Source: an uncultured Phycisphaerales bacterium (lineage in GTDB: Bacteria; Planctomycetota; Phycisphaerae; Sedimentisphaerales; Anaerohalosphaeraceae). Taken from it: a stretch of DNA of 64,000 nucleotides. The first letter of the stretch is position 1, and every line of letters starts with the position of its first letter. The DNA is taken from contig CALMLO010000065.1 of assembly GCA_937868095.1 (NCBI GenBank), forward strand, positions 52,572-116,571, written 5' to 3'. Below the pieces are notes generated by a model that did not search any database, was not told where the DNA came from, and saw only the letters and a list, made by a program, of their open reading frames with translations. The position numbers and the translations under genes were made by a program. Shown piece after piece: positions 9,022 to 15,650 of this stretch.

Positions 9022-9043
9022 AACGTTCGGATTATCGAACGTT
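9022..9043. repeat. 8-bp inverted repeat AACGTTCG-N6-CGAACGTT, possible operator
   Basis: Perfect inverted repeat with a 6-base spacer, about 260 bases ahead of the major pseudopilin gene. Symmetry and position fit a dimeric regulator site. I do not recognise it as a known operator; the spacing differs from Gram-positive LexA boxes. Confidence 0.4.
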
Positions 9044-9300
9044 TGGCGGAAGATTTTCTGTCTTCACATTTTCTTAAAAATTTTTCCTGCCCAGTTTGCC
9101 GCCCCGCTTTTTATTTCTTAGGTTTTCTATGGAAACGAAAAGTTCTTTGACAAGCTCATAGGCCAAATCCGGACACGCTGAATCAGGTGTTTTTGCAGAG
9201 AACCCCCAGGCCGGCCCTGCCGGTCTGAGACCGAAGCCAAAAAACAAAACCGAAAAACGATACCGAAACAACAGGTACAGAAAAGAAAGGAAGAACAGTT

Positions 9301-9759
9301 ATGAGAGCAAAAAAAGGGTTTACATTGGTTGAAATTCTGATCGTGGTCGTGATTCTGGGTATCCTGGCGGCGATTGTGATACCTCAGTTCAGCCAGGCCA
9401 GCACCGAAGCCAAGCTTAACAGTCTGATGAGCAACCTGCAGTCGATGCGTTCGCAGATTGAACTCTACAAGGTTCAGCACAACGACAATCCTCCTGAACT
9501 GACCGGTATACAGGACGATGTAACTACCATTGGAACGGGCCAGTTGACCGGCAAAACGAATATGGACGGCACAGTTGACGCCAATGGTGATTTTGGACCT
9601 TATCTGCAGCGGATTCCCAACAACCCCTTCACGGGTACTAATACGGTAGGTGCTTTGGGGAGTGGTGCAGATTGGGAATACAACGAATCTACCGGTCAAA
9701 TCCGTGCAGGTGATGGCGGTTCTGAAGGTATGGATTCCGGTACCCACGCAGACCTGTAA
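9301..9759 (+). CDS. gspG: Major pseudopilin, GspG-like
   Basis: A 152-residue type II secretion/type IV pilin-like protein with a classic prepilin signal (MRAKKG then FTLVEILIVVVILGILAAIV), cleaved after Gly6, with Glu at mature position 5. The body is GspG-like: a long amphipathic helix, then an acidic Gly/Asn-rich C-terminal part (GPYLQRIPNNPF) which in GspG carries a calcium site. It would assemble into the pseudopilus in the inner membrane. A good ribosome site precedes it and a strong intrinsic terminator follows at 9810, so it is probably transcribed more than the rest of the cluster, as expected for the major subunit. Confidence 0.92.
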   Translation: MRAKKGFTLVEILIVVVILGILAAIVIPQFSQASTEAKLNSLMSNLQSMRSQIELYKVQHNDNPPELTGIQDDVTTIGTGQLTGKTNMDGTVDANGDFGPYLQRIPNNPFTGTNTVGALGSGADWEYNESTGQIRAGDGGSEGMDSGTHADL

Positions 9760-9809
9760 TTCCGAAGGTTCTGCGGACCGAAGTGTGGTCTGAATAAAGA
9801 AAGCAATCA

Positions 9810-9857
9810 AGCCGATCGGCCTTGCGAAGAAACTCGGGGGTCGGTCGGCTTTTTTTT
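9810..9857 (+). terminator. Intrinsic terminator after the major pseudopilin
   Basis: A 12-bp stem (AGCCGATCGGCC at 9810-9821 with GGTCGGTCGGCT at 9839-9850, two G-U pairs) followed by eight Ts (9850-9857). It would end most major-pseudopilin transcripts and let only read-through reach the downstream minor genes. Confidence 0.88.
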
Positions 9858-9901
9858 GTGAATCGGGTTTGGCTTTTGCAGCTGCAGGAAGGAAGAATGC
9901 A

Positions 9902-10393
9902 ATGAACCAAATGAAAAGTCGGCAGTTCAGACAAAGAAAAACCAGAGTCGTGCCTCCTGCGTGGGTGCGTTTTCTGGAGCGGAGCATGCTGCTGGCGGTG
10001 CTGTCTGCGGCAGCGGCGGGGATGGTGCCCCGGGTCGTGCGTTCCGGTGCGGAAAATCGGGTTTCTATCCTGGTTGACCGCCTTCAGCAGGTCCGTTCGA
10101 GCATTGCCGTCTATCGGGCTGAACACAATGGCCGGCTGCCTGCGGCTGACCTGAAGCAGGCGGACGGCCGGGCCTTTGCGGCAGCCCTCACAAACGCTGA
10201 CGAGCAGGGGCGAGGGCCTTATCTGACCCGCATACCTGCCAATCCCTTTGCAGAAGGCGGCAGGGCGGACGAGGTTACGGTGGTGTATGACCCTGCGGCG
10301 CTGCCTGAGGGGCAAGAGACAACCGGCTGGTGGTACAACGCGGCGACCGGACACTTTGCGGCCTGCGACAGCCGATACCATGCGGCGTTTTGA
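9902..10393 (+). CDS. Degenerate GspG-like pseudopilin paralogue without a cleavage site
   Basis: A 163-residue protein that aligns by eye with the adjacent major pseudopilin. VRFLERSMLLAVLSAAAAGM corresponds to the FTLVE helix, RLQQVRSSIAVYRAEHNGRLP to LQSMRSQIELYKVQHNDNPPE, and GPYLTRIPANPF to GPYLQRIPNNPF. The prepilin-peptidase motif (Gly before Phe-Thr-Leu) is gone, although a Glu is kept at the equivalent of mature position 5. A longer basic N-terminus precedes the helix. The start at 9902 has an AAGGAAG site; an upstream in-frame start at 9869 is less likely. It may be a membrane-tethered, unprocessed pseudopilin-like subunit, or a decaying duplicate. Confidence 0.7.
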   Translation: MNQMKSRQFRQRKTRVVPPAWVRFLERSMLLAVLSAAAAGMVPRVVRSGAENRVSILVDRLQQVRSSIAVYRAEHNGRLPAADLKQADGRAFAAALTNADEQGRGPYLTRIPANPFAEGGRADEVTVVYDPAALPEGQETTGWWYNAATGHFAACDSRYHAAF

Positions 10394-10406
10394 AATCGAT
10401 TGAGCG

Positions 10407-10835
10407 ATGAAGCGAAGACAAAAGACAGATGGTTTTACACTGCTGGAGATGCTGATGGCGATGGTGATTCTCGGCCTGGCGGCATCGGGTGTGCTTTTGC
10501 CTTTTGTCACTGCCGCTCAGGTGCAGAAGGAGGCGACGTGCCAGGTGCTGGCGGCTGTTCTGGCCTCCAATTTGATGGAGCAGATTTACAGCACCCCTTT
10601 CGAGCAGATTGATTCTGATTGGGATGGTTATACAGAGCCCGAAGGACAGGTCAAAAAGGCCGCCGTCAGCACTGATAATGAAATGTATTCTGATCCTGTT
10701 TACAGGGGATTTGCCCGTTCTGTTTCGTGTCAAGCCCAGCAGATGGGGGACGTCGAGGGACGGCTGGTTACGGTGAACATTGCCTATCAGGGCAGGAACA
10801 TAATGCAGATTCAATTTCTGATTGGTCCTAAATGA
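10407..10835 (+). CDS. gspI: Minor pseudopilin, GspI-like
   Basis: A 142-residue prepilin-like protein with the cleavage motif DG/FTLLEMLMAMVILGLAASG, Glu at mature position 5, and a Gln/Ala-rich helix (AAVLASNLMEQIY) typical of GspI-type minor pseudopilins. It likely joins GspJ- and GspK-like subunits at the tip of the pseudopilus. The assignment to GspI rather than another minor class rests on gene order (G, I, J, K) and helix sequence. It sits 13 bases after the degenerate paralogue and 1 base before the next gene. Confidence 0.75.
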   Translation: MKRRQKTDGFTLLEMLMAMVILGLAASGVLLPFVTAAQVQKEATCQVLAAVLASNLMEQIYSTPFEQIDSDWDGYTEPEGQVKKAAVSTDNEMYSDPVYRGFARSVSCQAQQMGDVEGRLVTVNIAYQGRNIMQIQFLIGPK

Positions 10836-10836
10836 T

Positions 10837-11298
10837 ATGGCTCAACGGAACAGGTCCAAAAATCGCGGGTTTATGTTGATTGAACTGGTGATGGGGATGC
10901 TCATTGCCGGTGTTGTCCTGCTGGCGGCCGCCACGTTTTCATTTGCGATGCGCCAGGGGCAGGAAACCACGAACCTGATGCTCGACAATCAGGCGATGGT
11001 ACGCGGCGCCGCTGTGCAGCTCATTGAACAGGTGCGGCAGGCGAAGCATCTTGAACAAACGGACCCAACCACGGTTTATCTTGACGAAATGAAAACCTCT
11101 TTTCTGACAATAGAAGCAATAGAAGACAGCAGCACCCTGAAACTGAATCAGCATCCTTTGCTTCAGAATTGCAGGGATTTGACGATGGAACTCGATGAGC
11201 CAAAGCGGTTTTTGGTTGTCCGGTTTCAACTGAGAGAAGAGACGGGCTGGCGGGATTACGCAATCTGTGCGGCCGGACGCTGCGGGCAGGGAGGGTAA
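10837..11298 (+). CDS. gspJ: Minor pseudopilin, GspJ-like
   Basis: A 153-residue prepilin-like protein. The signal NRG/FMLIELVMGMLIAGVVLLA fits prepilin peptidase cleavage with Glu at mature position 5. The following QTTNL-type helix and a beta-rich C-terminus fit GspJ. I chose the ATG at 10837, one base after the previous stop; it has no clear ribosome site, so translation is probably coupled to the upstream gene. An in-frame TTG at 10822 is the alternative. It probably forms part of the pseudopilus tip. Confidence 0.7.
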   Translation: MAQRNRSKNRGFMLIELVMGMLIAGVVLLAAATFSFAMRQGQETTNLMLDNQAMVRGAAVQLIEQVRQAKHLEQTDPTTVYLDEMKTSFLTIEAIEDSSTLKLNQHPLLQNCRDLTMELDEPKRFLVVRFQLREETGWRDYAICAAGRCGQGG

Positions 11299-11299
11299 G

Positions 11300-11743
11300 A
11301 TGGCTGCTGCTGCATCTTTTCATCGAAACAGAGGGGCGGCGCTGATTACAGTGCTGTTTCTGGTGATGGCGATTACGATTATTGCGCTGGGGCTGTTTGC
11401 CCGAACGGATATGTCGCTGGCGGCTTCGCGTAATTTTGTCCTGCGAACCAAACTCGATGCCCTGGCTTATTCGGCTCTGGAATACGGCCGTTTTCTGGCT
11501 GGCGACCCCAACCTTATTTTTTCCTTACCCTCTCCAGTGCCCATAGAAGGAATAGAACAAGGATTTGCCTGTAAGGTGACAATCGAAGACCCCAACGACC
11601 GTCTTTACAAAGTTAAAGGCAGTGCCTGGTTTACGAAGGAAGGTGAGGTGGCGGCGGAAAGTATCTTAGTCGGCCGGCTTTATTCTGATCCGAATTGTGA
11701 GCCCGGTACTTCCTATTACCGGCAGATTGAGCGCGTCCGATAA
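11300..11743 (+). CDS. Minor pseudopilin, GspK/PilX-like, short
   Basis: A 147-residue membrane protein with the N-terminus NRGAALITVLFLVMAITIIALG, which matches the GspK/PilX start where Glu5 is absent. GspK is usually about 300 residues with a large alpha domain; here only a short tail follows, so it is a truncated or PilX-like version. No frameshift is evident, and the stop is followed at once by a new AAGGAGG ribosome site. By position it completes a minor pseudopilin set for the tip complex. Confidence 0.65.
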   Translation: MAAAASFHRNRGAALITVLFLVMAITIIALGLFARTDMSLAASRNFVLRTKLDALAYSALEYGRFLAGDPNLIFSLPSPVPIEGIEQGFACKVTIEDPNDRLYKVKGSAWFTKEGEVAAESILVGRLYSDPNCEPGTSYYRQIERVR

Positions 11744-11752
11744 GGAGGATTT

Positions 11753-11950
11753 GTGAAGCCCTTTCGAAAATGGTTTTTTACAGAGCGAAGAGCGAAGGGA
11801 ACCGGCAGGCAGGGCACTGCTTTGCCGGCATGGGGCAGGAGGATAGGGATTGTGCTGACTGTATCGGTTCTGCCGAGGTCAGAGGGCTTTAAAAAGGGCT
11901 TTTTGAGGCAAATCGGACGGTTACGGCAGGTCCGATTATACGGGCCTTAA
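11753..11950 (+). CDS. Possible 65-residue basic small protein, GTG start
   Basis: A short reading frame that begins with GTG right after a near-perfect ribosome site (AAGGAGG, 11742-11748). It has about 15 Arg/Lys residues, one weak hydrophobic stretch (IGIVLTVSVLP) and no recognisable domain. The strong ribosome site argues for translation; the composition and the hairpins in its 3' part argue for a structured spacer. It could be a leader peptide controlling the genes downstream. Weakly supported. Confidence 0.3.
   Translation: MKPFRKWFFTERRAKGTGRQGTALPAWGRRIGIVLTVSVLPRSEGFKKGFLRQIGRLRQVRLYGP
11911..11937. repeat. Stem-loop in the spacer between pseudopilin genes
   Basis: An 8-bp perfect stem (AATCGGAC / GTCCGATT) with an 11-base loop, just after a small AAAAAG-GG-CTTTTT hairpin (11891-11904) and before a third imperfect stem (about 12000-12033, CTGCTGGAGCCG with CGGCTGAGCAG). 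The whole 11744-12102 gap appears structured. It may be an attenuator or processing region between the two halves of the cluster. Confidence 0.45.
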
Positions 11951-12102
11951 CGACTATGATTTTGGTTGAGAACAAAGTCGGCTGGACTTTTTGTTTTGTC
12001 TGCTGGAGCCGGTTAAGACGGCTGAGCAGGCAGTCGAAAACACAAGCGGCGCAAAAGCGGCAATCTGCCTGCCCAGACGGCAGGGAAATCGGAAGGTGTT
12101 GT

Positions 12103-12642
12103 ATGAACCGAACAAAACAGCGGCACAGCCGGTTGCAGCGGGGGTTTACCCTCGTTGAGATCATAGTTGTGGTGGTGATTCTGGCGATTACCGCCCTGGT
12201 GGCAATCCCTGTGTTCGGAACAGCGGCGGATATGCAGGTGCGCTCTGCTGCTGACAAAATCGCCGCCGACATCGATTATGCCAAGGGTTTGGCGATCACC
12301 CGCCAGAAACACTATACCGTGAAGTTTTTTCCTGAGGAGGAAAAATATCGGGTGCAGGACGCCGATGGAAATCTGATTAAACATCCTCTGCGTCCCGGCG
12401 AAGACTTCGTCGAGGAGTTCAAGAACGGCTCGCGCAATCAGCGGCTCGGCCGGGTGGATATTGTGGAGACAACGTTAAATGATAATGCCGTCACCTTTGA
12501 TTATCTCGGAACTCCTTACAGCGGGACAGGCACCAGCACCCGCTTAAATGATACCGGCACCATTACACTGAAGGCGGATGCGTTTGTACTGTATGTGACT
12601 ATTGAACCCCTTACGGGTTATATCTCGATTACGAAGCCTTGA
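12103..12642 (+). CDS. gspH: Minor pseudopilin, GspH/FimT-like
   Basis: A 179-residue prepilin-like protein with the signal QRG/FTLVEIIVVVVILAITALV, Glu at mature position 5, followed by the helix RSAADKIAADIDYAKGLAITR characteristic of GspH/FimT. The C-terminal half is beta-rich (ITLKADAFVLYVTIEPLTGYISI). The start at 12103 has a GGAAGGTG ribosome site; upstream in-frame codons run through the structured spacer and are not prepilin-like. It is followed after 18 bases by the PilM-like gene, so it may be co-transcribed with the inner-membrane platform genes rather than with the other pseudopilins. Confidence 0.82.
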   Translation: MNRTKQRHSRLQRGFTLVEIIVVVVILAITALVAIPVFGTAADMQVRSAADKIAADIDYAKGLAITRQKHYTVKFFPEEEKYRVQDADGNLIKHPLRPGEDFVEEFKNGSRNQRLGRVDIVETTLNDNAVTFDYLGTPYSGTGTSTRLNDTGTITLKADAFVLYVTIEPLTGYISITKP

Positions 12643-12660
12643 TTTGGATTAAGGGAAAAA

Positions 12661-13803
12661 ATGCGTTATCTGGTTGACTTATTCGGCCGGAGTTCGAAAG
12701 GCCCGATCGGCATTGACATCGGGCACAGTTGTATCCGGATGATCCAGTTGGGCTGCAAAGACGGTCTGATTCGGGCGGAAAGCGCCGAACAGGAGCTTCT
12801 CGAGCCGACTTCGACGCCGGACGGCAGCGTCCAGCGGAGGACGATAATCCGAGCCATTCGCTCTATGCTCAGCCGGGGGCGTTTTGCCGGGCGCGAGGTG
12901 GTGTCGTGTCTGCCGGGCGATACGCTGAAAATCAAGAGTCTGCGGCTGGATATTCTCGAGGCCGACCGGCTGGAGGAGACCCTGCTGGAGGATACGGCCC
13001 AGCGGTTCGGGCTGGACCTGGACAGCGATGAAATCCGCTATCTGGCGGCCGGCAGTGTCTATCAGGGAGAGGAAATCAAAAAGGAAGTCATCTTTCTCGG
13101 AATGAACCGCACCCAGCTGATGGGACATATCGCTTTGCTGGAGGAGGCCGGGCTGGAGCCGATTGCTGTGGATGCGATGCCGTGTGCGTTGTTTCGCAGT
13201 TTTCAGCGGACGCTGCGGCGGCAGGAGGACCGCCAGGTCGTCAGCGTGCTGGTCAATCTCGGGATACATTTTACAACAGTGATTATCGGACGAGGGGCCT
13301 CCATATCGCTGGTTAAGCAGATTCCTCTGGCTGAGCACCATCTGACCCAGAAGGCGGCCGATGTGCTGGGAATTTCCTATGACCAGGCAGCCGCCCAGAT
13401 TGCTCAATTGCAGCAGCTCTGCAGCCGCCAGACGGATTCACCGCTCCAGCGAACCATTTCGGCGGCGGTTAGCCGCATTATCGAGGATTTGGCCCGCGAG
13501 ATTTCCCTCTACTTCAAATATTACGCCGTCTCTTTTCGCGGCGAACAGCCCTCCGAAGTGGTGTTTGCGGGAGGGCGATTGTATGAGTCGCTGCTGATGG
13601 ATTTGCTGCGTCAGCAGCTGAACATGGAGATTCGCATTGCCGAACCCCTGCGCGGCATTGACCTGAGCCGCGTTGGTTTTGATCGGAGACCCAATCCGCA
13701 AATGGCGGAGTGGGCGGTGGCGGTCGGGCTGGCTTTGAAGGGATGGTCTTGGCCCGGTCTGCAGGAACTGGACTATATCCCTGAGGCCGATGCGGCAGTC
13801 TGA
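12661..13803 (+). CDS. pilM: PilM-like actin-fold ATPase of the pilus/secretion machine
   Basis: A 380-residue cytoplasmic actin-like protein of the PilM/GspL-cytoplasmic-domain family. Visible phosphate-binding elements are IGIDIGHSCIRMIQL near residue 17 and VLVNLGIHFTTVIIGRG near residue 195; a C-terminal VVFAGGRLYESLL segment matches the actin-fold adenosine motif. It would bind the N-terminus of the PilN-like partner, encoded next with a 1-base overlap (TGATG), and connect the assembly ATPase to the periplasmic PilNOP complex. In classical type II systems this role is played by GspL, so this cluster uses the type IV pilus version. Confidence 0.85.
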   Translation: MRYLVDLFGRSSKGPIGIDIGHSCIRMIQLGCKDGLIRAESAEQELLEPTSTPDGSVQRRTIIRAIRSMLSRGRFAGREVVSCLPGDTLKIKSLRLDILEADRLEETLLEDTAQRFGLDLDSDEIRYLAAGSVYQGEEIKKEVIFLGMNRTQLMGHIALLEEAGLEPIAVDAMPCALFRSFQRTLRRQEDRQVVSVLVNLGIHFTTVIIGRGASISLVKQIPLAEHHLTQKAADVLGISYDQAAAQIAQLQQLCSRQTDSPLQRTISAAVSRIIEDLAREISLYFKYYAVSFRGEQPSEVVFAGGRLYESLLMDLLRQQLNMEIRIAEPLRGIDLSRVGFDRRPNPQMAEWAVAVGLALKGWSWPGLQELDYIPEADAAV

Positions 13804-14459
13804 TGGAACTGGATTTTATCCCATCCTGGTATCACGAAAATCGCCAGCGGCGCAACTGGTATGTTCGCCGCTATATGGTGATTGCCGTCATCACGGGACT
13901 GTGGATTGTCGGCAATCTCTTCAGCGGCAGATTAATTTCAAAGGCCTATGCAGACCTTGGCGTCCTGCGCGAAACCTATGAAAAGGGTCTTCGGAATGTC
14001 ATTCAGGTTCGCCAGCTTCAGGAACGGCTTTCGGTGTTGAACCGGCAGAGTCAGATTCTTCACCAGCTGCGTCCGCGGACGCCGGTCTCTCCGGTGCTGG
14101 CGGAATTGAGCCGCTGTATCGGCGGGCGTGTGGTTTTGACGGAGCTGTCGCTGGTTCAGACACCGCTGGAAGCTCGTTCCGCCAGCTCGCAGAAGACACC
14201 GGCAGCGCAGACCAAGCCCGCCGGCAGCCCTAAGAATGACTGGAGGACAGGTGCGGATACCGTGCTTCGGATTCGACTGGTTGGCTTTGCGGTGGATGGT
14301 GCCGAGGTGGCTTCGCTGATTTGCCGCCTGGAAGAATCCGAGTATTTCACCGAGGTGATTCCGGTGTATTCGAAAAATCAAACTCAATTCGGCACGTCGG
14401 CGGCTGAATTTGAGATTCAGTGTGTTTTGGCTGACTTTGCGGTCAGGGAGCAGAAGTGA
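13803..14459 (+). CDS. pilN: PilN-like inner-membrane assembly protein
   Basis: A 218-residue bitopic protein with a short cytoplasmic N-terminus (MELDFIPSWYHENRQRR), one membrane helix near residues 24-42, a coiled coil (about 50-85), and a periplasmic ferredoxin-like domain split by an Ala/Pro/Ser-rich linker around residue 125. This is the PilN layout; the N-terminal peptide would bind PilM. It overlaps pilM by one base and pilO by four (GTGA), so the three proteins are very probably made together. Confidence 0.78.
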   Translation: MELDFIPSWYHENRQRRNWYVRRYMVIAVITGLWIVGNLFSGRLISKAYADLGVLRETYEKGLRNVIQVRQLQERLSVLNRQSQILHQLRPRTPVSPVLAELSRCIGGRVVLTELSLVQTPLEARSASSQKTPAAQTKPAGSPKNDWRTGADTVLRIRLVGFAVDGAEVASLICRLEESEYFTEVIPVYSKNQTQFGTSAAEFEIQCVLADFAVREQK

Positions 14460-15013
14460 AGAAGTTTGTGGATCATTATCCAATGCTGATTTTGGGCCTG
14501 CTGCTTTTGGGAGCGGTCGGGATTGGTGCCTATCAGTATTATCCCGTGCACCGGCAGCGGCAGGCATTTCGCAGTCTTCTGGCCGAAGAGGAACTGCGTC
14601 TGGAGGAGATTCAGCAATGTTCTGAACAGCTGCCGGGTCTGCTTCGGCAGGTGCTGATGCTCGAATCGAAGACCAGCGAGTTTCCGCGGCTTTTTCCGAA
14701 TGAACAGGGATTCTCACGGCTCTGGGAGCAGATAACGGAGGTTATGGCTCGGGCCCAGCTTGCAGACCAGTCTGTTCGGCCCGGCGAGGTGGTTTGTGAG
14801 AACGGCTTATGCTCTGTGCCGCTGGAAATTCGCTGCACCGGCAGCTTTGAACAAATTTTTGAGTTGTTTCGGTCGCTTGAACGGTTCGAGCGGCTGATTC
14901 GAATCGAAGAGGTTACGCTGAAGAATGATGACTCACTCTCCGGACGCCTGACTCTGCACGCCAGAGCCAGGGCCTTTTATCGGTCTGCGGAGAATGCTGG
15001 GCAGAACTTATGA
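14456..15013 (+). CDS. pilO: PilO-like inner-membrane assembly protein
   Basis: A 185-residue bitopic protein that starts with GTG overlapping the pilN stop. It has one membrane helix (about residues 9-27), a coiled coil (about 33-75) with Gln/Glu/Leu-rich heptads, and a periplasmic alpha/beta domain with FEQIFELFRSLERFERLIRIEEVTLK, the recognisable PilO core. It would dimerise with PilN and contact the PilP-like protein. It overlaps the next gene in an ATGA junction. Confidence 0.8.
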   Translation: MKKFVDHYPMLILGLLLLGAVGIGAYQYYPVHRQRQAFRSLLAEEELRLEEIQQCSEQLPGLLRQVLMLESKTSEFPRLFPNEQGFSRLWEQITEVMARAQLADQSVRPGEVVCENGLCSVPLEIRCTGSFEQIFELFRSLERFERLIRIEEVTLKNDDSLSGRLTLHARARAFYRSAENAGQNL

Positions 15014-15633
15014 GCGGAAACAGAACAGCCATAGGAAGTGTGGGAACATTTCTTGGAACCGTCAATCCCAAGGCGGTTTTGGCGGCGGCCCTGCTGCTGC
15101 TGATGGCGGTGCTGTGGCTGCGGGTATTTCTCCGAGGACGCAGCGGTCCGGCAGCGGTACAGGCCCAAACTCTCCCTGGACAGACTGCAAGTCAGCCCTC
15201 CGGCAGCTCTTCATCGCCGAAAGTGGTTCTTCAGCCGCTTTCCCTGCCGGTGGTGGAAGGCCGGCATGACCGGCTCTGGCGGGACCCTTTTGCGGTGGAG
15301 CGGTCTGAGTGGTTTGCTCAAGCGGATAACCCGGCTTCTGTTGCTTCTCCACAGGAAGGAAAAGAATCTTCCGAGGAGCAGAGACAGCAGGCGGATTTGC
15401 AGAAAATTGCCCGGACTGTTCTCTTGCAGGCGGTGATTAAAGATCCTGCCGGAGTGCCGGTTCGGGCCTGTGTCAACGGGACGGTTTTGTCCAAAGGTGA
15501 AACCCTGAAAGTGAAAGAAAACGGAAAAGTCTATGAGTTAAAACTAACGGACATTGGTGCTTCCGAAGTTCAGTTTTGTTATCAAACCCTATCGTTCACA
15601 GTCAAAATGCCCTCCTCGGAGTGGCTTGATTGA
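15010..15633 (+). CDS. PilP/GspC-like periplasmic linker protein
   Basis: A 207-residue protein with one membrane helix (about residues 22-40), a flexible Ser/Pro/Gln-rich linker, and a small C-terminal beta domain (ARTVLLQAVIKDPAGVPVRACVNGTVLSKGETLKV is the start of its region), which resembles the homology-region fold of GspC and PilP. It would connect the PilNO complex to the secretin. Classical PilP is a lipoprotein; this one has an uncleaved membrane anchor like GspC. ATGA overlap with the PilO-like gene. Confidence 0.68.
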   Translation: MSGNRTAIGSVGTFLGTVNPKAVLAAALLLLMAVLWLRVFLRGRSGPAAVQAQTLPGQTASQPSGSSSSPKVVLQPLSLPVVEGRHDRLWRDPFAVERSEWFAQADNPASVASPQEGKESSEEQRQQADLQKIARTVLLQAVIKDPAGVPVRACVNGTVLSKGETLKVKENGKVYELKLTDIGASEVQFCYQTLSFTVKMPSSEWLD

Positions 15634-15650
15634 CGGAAAGGCGGTGTCGT

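Larger units (their letters stand above)
8880..9300 (+). other. Non-coding gap upstream of the pseudopilin operon
   Basis: No credible gene is seen in these 421 bases. The gap holds a GC-rich hairpin (8957-8981) and an 8-bp inverted repeat (9022-9043), both listed separately. An isolated TTGACA at 9147-9152 has no acceptable -10 at the right distance. The GAAAGGAAG ribosome site of the pseudopilin gene lies at the right end. The pseudopilin promoter probably lies here but I could not place it. Confidence 0.6.

Noticed and set aside
9147..9152. TTGACA as a promoter -35 for the pseudopilin gene
   Set aside because: No -10-like hexamer occurs 15-19 bases downstream.
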